NCBI GenBank assembly: GCA_001321835.1
Contig: JPUR01000224.1
Location: forward strand, 1-22,306
Reading direction: 5' to 3'
DNA from: Marinosulfonomonas sp. PRT-SC04
Lineage (GTDB): Bacteria; Pseudomonadota; Alphaproteobacteria; Rhodobacterales; Rhodobacteraceae
DNA length: 22,306 nucleotides
In this document: piece by piece, positions 15,801 through 22,306 of the stretch
How the letters are laid out: the number at the start of each line of letters is the position of its first letter
How positions within the stretch are numbered: position 1 is the first letter of the stretch
Made by a program: the position numbers and the translations under genes
The notes under the pieces: model-generated
What the model was told of the DNA's origin: nothing
What the model saw: the letters and a program-made list of their open reading frames with translations, nothing else
Databases searched by the model: none

Positions 15801-16268
15801 GGCAAAATCGCCAGGCTCCGTCACGGTCGGCGTGTTCACAAACCCCATGCGGGACAAAAAGCTGCGCAATGCAACCTCGTCAATCCGCTCGCCGACTGTG
15901 GCCCGAAAAGCTGACTGTTTCAAAATGTCGCGGGCCGGCAGCCGTTGGGTGACCGCATTCAGGGTGGTCAACAGGATGAACGGGGTCGGCAGCCCATGCG
16001 CCAGCGCCGCCAATGTGGCCATCCGTGCGGCCGAAACATCCGGGTTTGGCGAGGTCCGGTCAAACGGCAAACAGTCCCACGCCGGAAACTGCAGCACCAC
16101 CGCATCAGGTGCGTAGAATTTCAGCGCCGCCTGCATCGCCACCAGTCGTTTGTCATCACGGGCGATATGCACCACGGGCTGTCCGGTCCTGGCCAACTCT
16201 TGGGCCAGAATATGCGCATCAAAACCTTCGGGCACGCCGCCATAGGTTATGTGATCGGGTTTGGCCAT
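12804..16268 (-). CDS. mfd: Transcription-repair coupling factor Mfd
   Basis: A 1154-residue ATP-dependent DNA translocase that removes RNA polymerase stalled at lesions and recruits UvrA for nucleotide excision repair. Domains in order: UvrB-like N-terminal modules (about 1-340), the RNA-polymerase-interacting domain around VGDLIVHVDHGVGVYKG (481-497), RecA-like lobe 1 with Walker A GDVGFGKTEV (628-637), the DEEQ box (728-731) and motif III TATPIPRTL (754-762). Lobe 2 carries TTIVESGLDIPTANT (867-881) and the QIRGRVGRS segment (897-905). The translocation (TRG) region and a C-terminal TRCF domain of about 150 residues follow. Length is typical and no domain is missing. AGGGGA precedes the ATG. 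It lies 50 nt after the small membrane-protein gene and is probably co-transcribed with it. Confidence 0.97.
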   Translation of the reverse strand: MAKPDHITYGGVPEGFDAHILAQELARTGQPVVHIARDDKRLVAMQAALKFYAPDAVVLQFPAWDCLPFDRTSPNPDVSAARMATLAALAHGLPTPFILLTTLNAVTQRLPARDILKQSAFRATVGERIDEVALRSFLSRMGFVNTPTVTEPGDFAIRGGIIDIYPPLSTGGKGGPVRLDLFGDVLDGARHFDPATQRTTEKLTRVELAPVSEIIMDEAAIARFRQNYRVEFGAAGFDDPLYEAVSAGRKHQGAEHWLPFFHENLETLFDYLPDASLVMDDQNTAARLSRWESIDDQYDTRREAMSAKNRMDTVYKPCPPELLYLNDAAFTKAIKPHRVIQLNPLPQSTGLGVMDGGGRIGRNFSPERQLQDVNLFKELSDYINVKKPDGPVIVASYSEGARERLTGLLEDEGQIGLRQIKDVRDIGTGLNLVVWALEHGFTGNGITVISEQDVLGDRLIRGPRRKRRAENFLTETQSLSVGDLIVHVDHGVGVYKGLETIAAMGAAHECIALEYAGGDRLFLPVENIELLSKYGHEQGLLDKLGGGAWQAKKAMLKERIREVAEKLIRLAAERALRTATVMEAEHHAWEAFCARFPYQETDDQMSAIEDVLGDMASGHPMDRLICGDVGFGKTEVAMRAAFVAAMSGHQVAVIAPTTLLVRQHFKSFVERFRGFPINIGQLSRFVSTREANLTREGMARGTVDIVIGTHALLAKSVKFENLGLLVIDEEQRFGVTHKERLKEMRSDVHVLTLTATPIPRTLQMSLSGVRDLSIIGTPPVDRLAIRTYVSEFDGVTLREGLLREHYRGGQSFYVVPRIKDLPEIEAFLTDQVPEVSYVVVHGQMAAGELDERMNGFYDGKYDVLLATTIVESGLDIPTANTMIVHRADMFGLSQLYQIRGRVGRSKIRAYAYMTTKPRTPITATAQKRLRVLASLDSLGAGFTLASQDLDIRGAGNLLGEEQSGQMREVGYELYQQMLEEAIGKIRSGEIGMPEDGGKWAPVINLGVPVLIPEKYVPDLDVRLGLYRRLSTLHSKVELEGFAAELIDRFGTLPKEVNSLLLVVRIKGMCKRAGISRLDAGPKGAVIQFHNDKFASPLGLVEFIEAERGMAKVKGNKIVIKRDWSKAADKVKGAYAIARDLAQKVIAEKKASKAK

Positions 16269-16318
16269 TTCGTATTTCCCCTAATAGGATCGAGCCTCGC
16301 GGCCAGACAGGCATTGCC

Positions 16319-16846
16319 TTAATGGCCAAGCGCCCCGATTGACAGATTTTGGTACATCCCGAACATTGCAGTGACGAATATTGATATCATTCCAATGGCT
16401 TGGGTGATGACCCGGTGTTTTCTTAAGCACTGAAACAAGGCTTCGCCAAGGGGGGTACCCTCGTCAATCAGCCGCGCGGTGGACAGTGACAACAGGCCAA
16501 CAAGTGTCAGCGGAAAAGCCAATAGGAACAGCGCTTGGGCAAATTCGATCCAGTAGTAAAACCCCAAAAGCCCAAGACCCGTCAGCAGAAAGCTGCCCAG
16601 CCCCAGCAGCCACAGCCCCGAAACCCGACTGATATGCAGCAGCCGGTTGGTGTTGATGCGCACCAGAATTTCCAGATCAATCTGCGATTGGCCGCCATGG
16701 CGACGCGCCCGCAGCGCTATGTCAAATGGCACGCCCAGCACCCAGTGGCTGGTGGTCGACCAAACCACGGCCAGTGCGATCCAATACCAAAGGTTCGAGA
16801 AGGACCGCAGATCGATCACTTCGCGTACAATTTCATACCATTCCAC
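16319..16846 (-). CDS. Conserved small membrane protein upstream of mfd
   Basis: A 175-residue protein with about four predicted membrane helices (roughly 18-38, 75-99, 102-122 and 147-166) and a basic first loop, LRARRHGGQSQIDLE. Rhodobacterales homologues with the SFSNLWYWIALAVVWS start are, as I recall, sometimes annotated 'component of SufBCD complex'. Nothing in this sequence supports an Fe-S role, so I would not carry that name over. It lies 50 nt upstream of mfd on the same strand, likely in one transcript. The AAGGA upstream is 12 nt from the ATG, a weak ribosome-binding arrangement. It is divergent from hemB across a 121-bp gap. Confidence 0.8.
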   Translation of the reverse strand: MEWYEIVREVIDLRSFSNLWYWIALAVVWSTTSHWVLGVPFDIALRARRHGGQSQIDLEILVRINTNRLLHISRVSGLWLLGLGSFLLTGLGLLGFYYWIEFAQALFLLAFPLTLVGLLSLSTARLIDEGTPLGEALFQCLRKHRVITQAIGMISIFVTAMFGMYQNLSIGALGH

Positions 16847-16912
16847 GGTTGCGTCCTTAACTTAATTTCGGCTTTGACGAACCCTATCCGCACCCAGCGG
16901 CAATTCCTACCC

Positions 16913-16940
16913 TTGAGATGATTGAAAATCCATGTATCCA
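16913..16940 (+). promoter_or_regulatory. Possible hemB promoter
   Basis: TTGAGA (16913-16918) and TATCCA (16935-16940) are 16 bp apart, placing transcription start near 16947 and the hemB ATG at 16968 about 20 nt downstream. The match is moderate. If correct, it rules out the alternative in-frame ATG at 16932, which would lie upstream of the transcript start. Confidence 0.3.
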
Positions 16941-16967
16941 GTAGGCAGCCAAAGAGAAAGTGTGAAT

Positions 16968-17966
<999 letters not shown>

Positions 17967-18033
17967 AATGCCTGAGCGGCTGAAATGAATGGCTGAAACA
18001 TGCGCAAAGAATGGCCCAAATCAACATGACAGG

Positions 18034-18062
18034 ATGACACCCTGCGACACAGCGCCTATAGT
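18034..18062 (+). promoter_or_regulatory. sigma70-type promoter of the SYLF lipoprotein gene
   Basis: ATGACA (18034-18039) and TATAGT (18057-18062) are separated by 17 bp, each matching consensus at five of six positions, one of the best promoters in the window. Transcription would start near 18069, leaving a leader of about 78 nt before the ATG at 18147. Confidence 0.7.
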
Positions 18063-18146
18063 TGCATCAGGATCGGCCAAATAAGGTCGGCTAAATGTTA
18101 GGCAGACATAGTTACAGGTCTAAACACAATCATTAAGGGTATTCCC

Positions 18147-18713
18147 ATGAGCAGACTTCTTCCCTCAATTTCCCGACGCTTATTCGTGGCTGGCGCATTG
18201 GCCAGCACAGCAGCCGCTTGCGGCAATGGTATCGGCAGCAATGGCGGCGCTAAAATTGATGCGCGCGTTGATTCCAGCCTGAACTCATTGTACAGTCGCT
18301 ACCCAGCGACGCTGGATTTGAAAGAAAAATCGGTTGGCATGTTGGTGATGCCGTTGATCACCAAAGCCGGATTTGGCATTGGCGGATCCTATGGTCGCGG
18401 CGCGCTGCGGGTCAATGATGTGACGGTTGATTACTACTCGGCCGCCGCCGCCAGCATCGGGTTTCAAATCGGTGCGCAACAGTATTCGCATGTGCTTTAT
18501 TTCATGACAGCGAAGGCCTTGCAGGATTTCCGCAGCGCCTCTGGTTGGGCCGCAGGCGCCGATCTGGAATATGCCCTGAACGACAAAGGCGGCAATGTCA
18601 GCGCCGAAACCACCACAGCACTTTCGCCGGTGATTGCGGTGATCTACGGTCAAGCGGGCCTGATTATCGGAGCGACGCTTGAGGGTACGAAATACACGCG
18701 TATCCTTCCGTAA
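18147..18713 (+). CDS. SYLF (Ysc84-type) domain lipoprotein, probable Tat substrate
   Basis: A 188-residue exported protein. The N-terminus has a twin-arginine motif SRRLFVAG (9-16), a short hydrophobic stretch, and a lipobox-like AAAC with Cys25, suggesting a lipidated periplasmic or outer-membrane protein that may use the Tat route. The mature part resembles the SYLF/Ysc84 domain: VGMLVMPLITKAGFGIGGSYGRGAL and a C-terminal AVIYGQAGLIIGATLEGTKYTRI. Eukaryotic SYLF proteins bind phosphoinositides and actin; the bacterial role is not defined. AGGG lies 8 nt upstream of the ATG. The gene is monocistronic, between a strong promoter and a shared bidirectional terminator. Confidence 0.85.
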   Translation: MSRLLPSISRRLFVAGALASTAAACGNGIGSNGGAKIDARVDSSLNSLYSRYPATLDLKEKSVGMLVMPLITKAGFGIGGSYGRGALRVNDVTVDYYSAAAASIGFQIGAQQYSHVLYFMTAKALQDFRSASGWAAGADLEYALNDKGGNVSAETTTALSPVIAVIYGQAGLIIGATLEGTKYTRILP

Positions 18714-18732
18714 GCCTAAATATTTTTCAAAC

Positions 18733-18769
18733 AAAAAGAGCTGCTGGATTGATCTGGCGGCTCTTTTTT
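18733..18769. terminator. Bidirectional intrinsic terminator
   Basis: AAAAAGAGCTGC (18733-18744) pairs with GCGGCTCTTTTT (18757-18768), 12 bp with one G-U, around a 12-nt loop. T runs follow on both strands. It lies between two convergent genes (SYLF lipoprotein on plus, dehydrogenase on minus) and would end both transcripts. Confidence 0.85.
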
Positions 18770-18808
18770 GTTTATATCATCTGGTTACGATGCAGTATTG
18801 ATGTGCTG

Positions 18809-19681
18809 TTAGCCCATCACCCGCAATCTCTTGATCAAGCTTGAAGTGTCCCACCGTCCACCACCAAGCTTTTGCACATCCTTATAAAACTGATCCACAA
18901 GCGCTGTGATCGGCAGGCTCGCACCATTTTCATCCGCCGTGTCCAGACAAATCCCCAAATCCTTGCGCATCCAATCGACAGCAAAGCCATGCTCGAATTC
19001 ATCGTCAATCATCGTCTCATAACGGTTCATCATTTGCCAGCTGCCAGCAGCCCCACCACCGATCACCTCGATCACATCACGGCCATCCAACCCGGCTTTT
19101 TCCGCGAAATGCAGCGCTTCGGATAAGCCCTGCACCAAACCGGCAATGCAAATCTGGTTGACCATTTTGGTCAGTTGGCCAGCCCCGCTGTCGCCCAGCC
19201 GTTTGCAGGTGCGCGCATAGGCGTCAATCACCACCTCAGCCCGCGCATAAGCCGCCGCATCGCCGCCACACATCACCGACAAAACCCCGTTTTTAGCGCC
19301 AGCTTGGCCGCCAGAAATCGGCGCATCAACAAAACTGATGCCAGCCTCGGCAGAAATCGCCGACAATTCGCGCGTCACTTTGGCCGACACCGTGGTGTGA
19401 TCGACAAACACAGTGCCCGCTGCCATGCCGCCAAATGCGCCATCATCGCTCACGCAAATACTGCGCAAATCATCGTCATTGCCAACGCAAGACATCACAA
19501 ATTCGGCCCCCTGCACCGCCTCACGCGGGGTGGCGGCAAAACGGCCTTTGTGCTCCGTGGTCCAAGCCTCGGCCTTGGCGGTGGTGCGGTTATAAACGCA
19601 AACCTCGTGTCCGGCGGCGGCCAAATGCCCCGCCATCGGATATCCCATCACCCCGAGACCTAAAAATGCGACTTTTGCCAT
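18809..19681 (-). CDS. NAD(P)-dependent beta-hydroxyacid dehydrogenase (3-hydroxyisobutyrate / tartronate-semialdehyde-type)
   Basis: A 290-residue soluble enzyme. An N-terminal Rossmann domain begins VAFLGLGVMGYPMAGHL (4-20, GxGxxG). The end of beta strand 2 is VYNRT (29-33), where Asn-Arg-Thr instead of an acidic residue favours NADP(H). The substrate signature DAPISGGQAGAKNG (119-132) and the catalytic lysine in TKMVNQ (Lys172) are present. The C-terminal helical domain contains WMRKDLGI with Lys240. These place it in the 3-hydroxyisobutyrate / 2-hydroxy-3-oxopropionate / glyoxylate-succinic-semialdehyde reductase family. The sequence does not settle which substrate, and the neighbours (SYLF lipoprotein, penicillin acylase) give no hint. 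AAGGA lies about 10 nt before the ATG. Confidence 0.88.
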   Translation of the reverse strand: MAKVAFLGLGVMGYPMAGHLAAAGHEVCVYNRTTAKAEAWTTEHKGRFAATPREAVQGAEFVMSCVGNDDDLRSICVSDDGAFGGMAAGTVFVDHTTVSAKVTRELSAISAEAGISFVDAPISGGQAGAKNGVLSVMCGGDAAAYARAEVVIDAYARTCKRLGDSGAGQLTKMVNQICIAGLVQGLSEALHFAEKAGLDGRDVIEVIGGGAAGSWQMMNRYETMIDDEFEHGFAVDWMRKDLGICLDTADENGASLPITALVDQFYKDVQKLGGGRWDTSSLIKRLRVMG

Positions 19682-19724
19682 TAGCGTGCTTTCCTTTGAT
19701 TGTCATGTCAGCCATCACCTTGTA

Positions 19725-19749
19725 TTGACGCCTGAACAGGCTGCGTCAA
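19725..19749. promoter_or_regulatory. 25-bp inverted repeat between divergent genes, possible operator
   Basis: TTGACGC (19725-19731) and GCGTCAA (19743-19749) are perfect 7-bp arms around an 11-bp spacer, which itself contains the dyad CCTG-AA-CAGG. It lies in the 83-bp gap between the dehydrogenase (minus) and penicillin-acylase (plus) genes. On the minus strand the right arm supplies a TTGACG -35-like element with AATACA 17 bp away, so a protein bound here could block that promoter. Confidence 0.4.
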
Positions 19750-19764
19750 GTAAAGGAACCCCAT

Positions 19765-22227
19765 ATGGCATTCGCATTTCGCTGGCTGACACGGATATTT
19801 ATCGGGCTGTTTGCTTTGGCCTTGTTGGCTGGGTTTTTGGTCTATTATTTGGCCTCGCGATCCTTGGTCGATTATGACGCCACCCACCAAGTGACAGGCC
19901 TCACCGAGGCCGTCGAAATTGTGCGCGATAATGCCAATGTGCCGCATATTTTCGGCGCCACTGACACCGATGTGTTCTACGCGCTTGGCTTTGCCCATGC
20001 GCAGGATCGTTTGTGGCAAATGACCATGCTGCGGCGCACCGTACAGGGGCGGTTGTCCGAACAATTCGGGATGCAAACGCTGGCAACCGATAAGATGATG
20101 CGCCGGTTTGATCTGTATAATTTGGCGGTGCAGTCGGTGCAGGTGCAAGACGCCGCCACCAAGCTGGTGCTTGAAGCCTATGCCAAAGGTGTGAACGCGT
20201 GGCTGACCGAGATTAACAAAGGTGCTTTGGGCCGTGGTGCACCGGAATTCTTCCTGTTCAGCAGCCAGATCGCCCCGTGGCAACCAGCAGATTCAATCGC
20301 GATTATCAAACTGATGGCGCTGAAAATGTCCTCGCATCTGGACCAAGAAGTGCTACGGGCGCAAACCTCGTTATTGCTGCCAAATCAGCGGTTGCGTGAT
20401 ATCTTGCCAGACGCGCCGGGTACCGCGATTGCCGCGCTGCCAAACTATGCCAGCCTGTTTCCAAATCTGCCGCGCTACGCCGCCAACACCCCTGCCCGCC
20501 GTGACCCGCTGTCGCCGTTCAAATCACGCGCTTTTGCCGGCGCTTCAAACGCTTGGGCCGCAGCACCGAAACGCTCGGCCGCCGGTGGCACCTTGCTGGC
20601 CAATGATCCACATATGAGCTTTAGCGCCCCGTCAATCTGGTATCTGGCACGACTTGAGCTGAAACAGGGCGGCATTATCGGCGGCACCATTCCCGGTGTG
20701 CCCGCCATTTTGGTCGGGCGCAGTGATTTTCTGGGCTGGGGATTAACGGCGGCTTACGTCGATGATCTGGATGTCTATATTGAACGGCTGAACCCAGATA
20801 ATGCCGATGAATACCAAACTGCCAGCGGTTTCAAACCCTTCGTAAGCCGCGATTCAATTATCCGCATCAAAGACGCCACCCCGGTGACGATCAAACTGCA
20901 ATGGAGCGACAACGGGCCAGTGTTGCCCGGCAGCCATTTTGATCTGGCCAGCATCACGCCAGCCGGCCACGTCACCACGGTGGCCTGGACCGCACTTAGT
21001 CCGGTCGACACCACAATGTCAGCGGTGCTGGGCATGATGCAATCACGCAGCATCGCGCAGGCTTTGCGCAACACCAAACGCTATCTGGTCCCCGCCATGA
21101 ACCTGACCTTGGCGGATGGCGATCAGATTGCAATGAAAACCATCGGTGCGATCCCCAAACGCGATATAAATCACCAGACCCAAGGGCGCATTCCCTCGCA
21201 AGGTTGGTTGGCTGAAAATCGCTGGCAGGGTCGGGCTGATTACGCGGACAATCCCGAGTTTTTAAATCCGGTTGGCGGCATCATTGGCAACACCAACAAC
21301 AAAACCGTGGACCGGCCATTTCCGCGCCACGTCAGTTATGTCTGGGGTGATACCCAGCGGATTTTGCGCTGGAAACGGCTGATGCAAAGCCGCGAGGTGC
21401 ACACCCGCGAAAGCTTCATCGAGGCGCAGCTCGACACCGTCAGCTACACCGCCCGCGCCCTGCTGCCACTGATTGCCGCCGATCTGTGGTTCACTGGCGA
21501 AGCCGCCGCCGAGGGCAGCAAGGCGCACCGCCGCCAACAGGCGCTGGATATGCTGGCCAATTGGAACGGCGAGATGAACGAACATCTGCCCGAGCCGCTG
21601 ATCTACGCCGCGTGGTTGCGGGCGTTGCAAGAGCGACTGATTAAGGATGAACTGGGACCGCTGGCCGCCAAATACAGCCACGTCGAGCCGCTGTTCATTG
21701 AGCGGGTTTATCGCAACACGGGAGGTGCGAAAATCTGGTGTGATGTGCTGCAATCTGCTGTGATCGAGAGCTGCACTGATATTGCGCGACTGGCGCTGGA
21801 TGACGCGCTGTTATGGATCACCGAAAACCACGGCACAGCCCTTGAAGCGCTGCGCTGGGGCGACGCGCATCAGGCCACCCATGACCATCAGGTGCTTGGC
21901 AAAATTCCGGTGCTAAAATGGTTCGTCAACATCCGTCAATCGACCTCTGGCGGCGACAATACCTTGATGCGCGGGCTGAGCAGTGGACAGGATCCGACCC
22001 CGTTTCAAAACGTGCATGGTGCCAGTTTTCGCGGGGTTTACGACTTTGCCGATCCCGACAGTTCGGTGTTTGTGATCCCGACCGGACAATCGGGGCATCC
22101 GCTGTCACGGTTCTATGATAATCTGGGTGAACTTTGGCGGCGCGGCGAGTATATTCCGATGTCACTTGACCCTGAATTGGCCCGCGCGGCGGCGGCTGGG
22201 ATAGCCCATTTGCAGCCTGTACAATAG
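19765..22227 (+). CDS. Penicillin-acylase-family Ntn hydrolase (membrane-anchored precursor)
   Basis: An 820-residue protein of the penicillin/acyl-homoserine-lactone acylase family (peptidase S45 type), which matures by self-cleavage into alpha and beta chains. An N-terminal hydrophobic stretch (about 8-30) may be a signal or membrane anchor. The alpha part has IVRDNANVPHIFGATDTDVFYALGF and AHAQDRLWQMTMLRR. The beta chain would begin at Ser261 in AFAGASNAWAAAPKRSA, the predicted N-terminal nucleophile, followed by GTLLANDPHMSF (275-286) and the later family block GGIIGNTNNKTVD. Family members hydrolyse amide bonds of beta-lactams, acyl-homoserine lactones or other N-acyl compounds; this one's substrate is unknown. 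AAAGGA lies 8 nt upstream of the ATG. The gene is complete and ends 79 bp before the window edge. Confidence 0.9.
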   Translation: MAFAFRWLTRIFIGLFALALLAGFLVYYLASRSLVDYDATHQVTGLTEAVEIVRDNANVPHIFGATDTDVFYALGFAHAQDRLWQMTMLRRTVQGRLSEQFGMQTLATDKMMRRFDLYNLAVQSVQVQDAATKLVLEAYAKGVNAWLTEINKGALGRGAPEFFLFSSQIAPWQPADSIAIIKLMALKMSSHLDQEVLRAQTSLLLPNQRLRDILPDAPGTAIAALPNYASLFPNLPRYAANTPARRDPLSPFKSRAFAGASNAWAAAPKRSAAGGTLLANDPHMSFSAPSIWYLARLELKQGGIIGGTIPGVPAILVGRSDFLGWGLTAAYVDDLDVYIERLNPDNADEYQTASGFKPFVSRDSIIRIKDATPVTIKLQWSDNGPVLPGSHFDLASITPAGHVTTVAWTALSPVDTTMSAVLGMMQSRSIAQALRNTKRYLVPAMNLTLADGDQIAMKTIGAIPKRDINHQTQGRIPSQGWLAENRWQGRADYADNPEFLNPVGGIIGNTNNKTVDRPFPRHVSYVWGDTQRILRWKRLMQSREVHTRESFIEAQLDTVSYTARALLPLIAADLWFTGEAAAEGSKAHRRQQALDMLANWNGEMNEHLPEPLIYAAWLRALQERLIKDELGPLAAKYSHVEPLFIERVYRNTGGAKIWCDVLQSAVIESCTDIARLALDDALLWITENHGTALEALRWGDAHQATHDHQVLGKIPVLKWFVNIRQSTSGGDNTLMRGLSSGQDPTPFQNVHGASFRGVYDFADPDSSVFVIPTGQSGHPLSRFYDNLGELWRRGEYIPMSLDPELARAAAAGIAHLQPVQ

Positions 22228-22282
22228 CGAGGCGAACAAGATGAGAGTCGAGTTTTTACTTTCCACGAATAGGTTTTAAGCC

Positions 22283-22299
22283 ACCGGCTTCCAGCCGGT
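22283..22299. repeat. Perfect hairpin at the window edge, possible IS200/IS605 left-end (LE) structure
   Basis: ACCGGCT (22283-22289) and AGCCGGT (22293-22299) form a 7-bp perfect stem with a 3-nt loop. The ACCGGC/GCCGGT core is shared with the hairpin at 135-154 beside the transposase fragment. A TTTTTAC lies at 22255-22261, and short T-rich tetra- or pentanucleotides are typical target sequences just outside the left end of these elements. No transposase frame is visible because the window stops here. Confidence 0.4.
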
Positions 22300-22306
22300 T
22301 CGCTTC

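Noticed and set aside
15228..15914. Plus-strand ORF (228 codons) inside mfd
   Set aside because: It is antisense to the uninterrupted Mfd coding sequence, and its product is Arg/His-rich and motif-free.
16932..16967. Upstream ATG of hemB
   Set aside because: It adds 12 residues not seen at HemB N-termini, and the ATG at 16968 starts the family-like PASFPASRLRRTR segment.

Overview
The window comes from an alphaproteobacterium, most likely a marine Rhodobacterales (Roseobacter-group) species. The basis is the character of the housekeeping proteins (EF-Ts, S2, Mfd, a HemB with the aspartate-type metal loop), a membrane protein next to mfd of a kind I associate with this group, and moderate GC. 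This assignment is inferred from the look of the proteins; no search was run.

Layout. Positions 1-154 hold the 3' end of an IS200/IS605-type transposase with its right-end hairpin. A similar hairpin lies at the far right end (22283-22299), so the window appears to be bracketed by IS200/IS605-type ends. Next come rpsB-tsf on the minus strand, with a clear sigma70-type promoter, a leader of about 115 nt and an intrinsic terminator. A divergent pair follows, a HupE/UreJ-type membrane protein (minus) and a DUF4198 periplasmic protein (plus), whose start codons overlap. Then on the plus strand: a pseudouridine kinase / pseudouridine-5'-phosphate glycosidase pair overlapping by 4 bp, a DUF502 membrane protein, a family-5 peptide-binding protein, an unlisted 42-codon membrane ORF, an acyl-CoA-ligase-like enzyme overlapping a FrnE/DsbA-like oxidoreductase, and a Bcr/CflA-type MFS exporter whose last segment is frameshifted. 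On the minus strand lie mfd and a small membrane protein gene. Divergent from these are hemB and a Tat-type SYLF lipoprotein on the plus strand. A beta-hydroxyacid dehydrogenase (minus) and a penicillin-acylase-family hydrolase (plus) diverge from a region carrying a 25-bp inverted repeat.

Working together. rpsB-tsf form one translation operon. psuK-psuG form a two-step pseudouridine salvage route: kinase to pseudouridine 5'-phosphate, then glycosidase to uracil and ribose 5-phosphate. The acyl-CoA ligase and FrnE genes look translationally coupled. The remaining genes are ordinary single-gene or two-gene units.

The least expected signal is a candidate small RNA of about 77 nt on the minus strand (7104-7180). 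It has a promoter with a 17-bp spacer, two hairpins and a strong terminator, and lies between two plus-strand genes. I see no defence island, CRISPR array, prophage or biosynthetic cluster.
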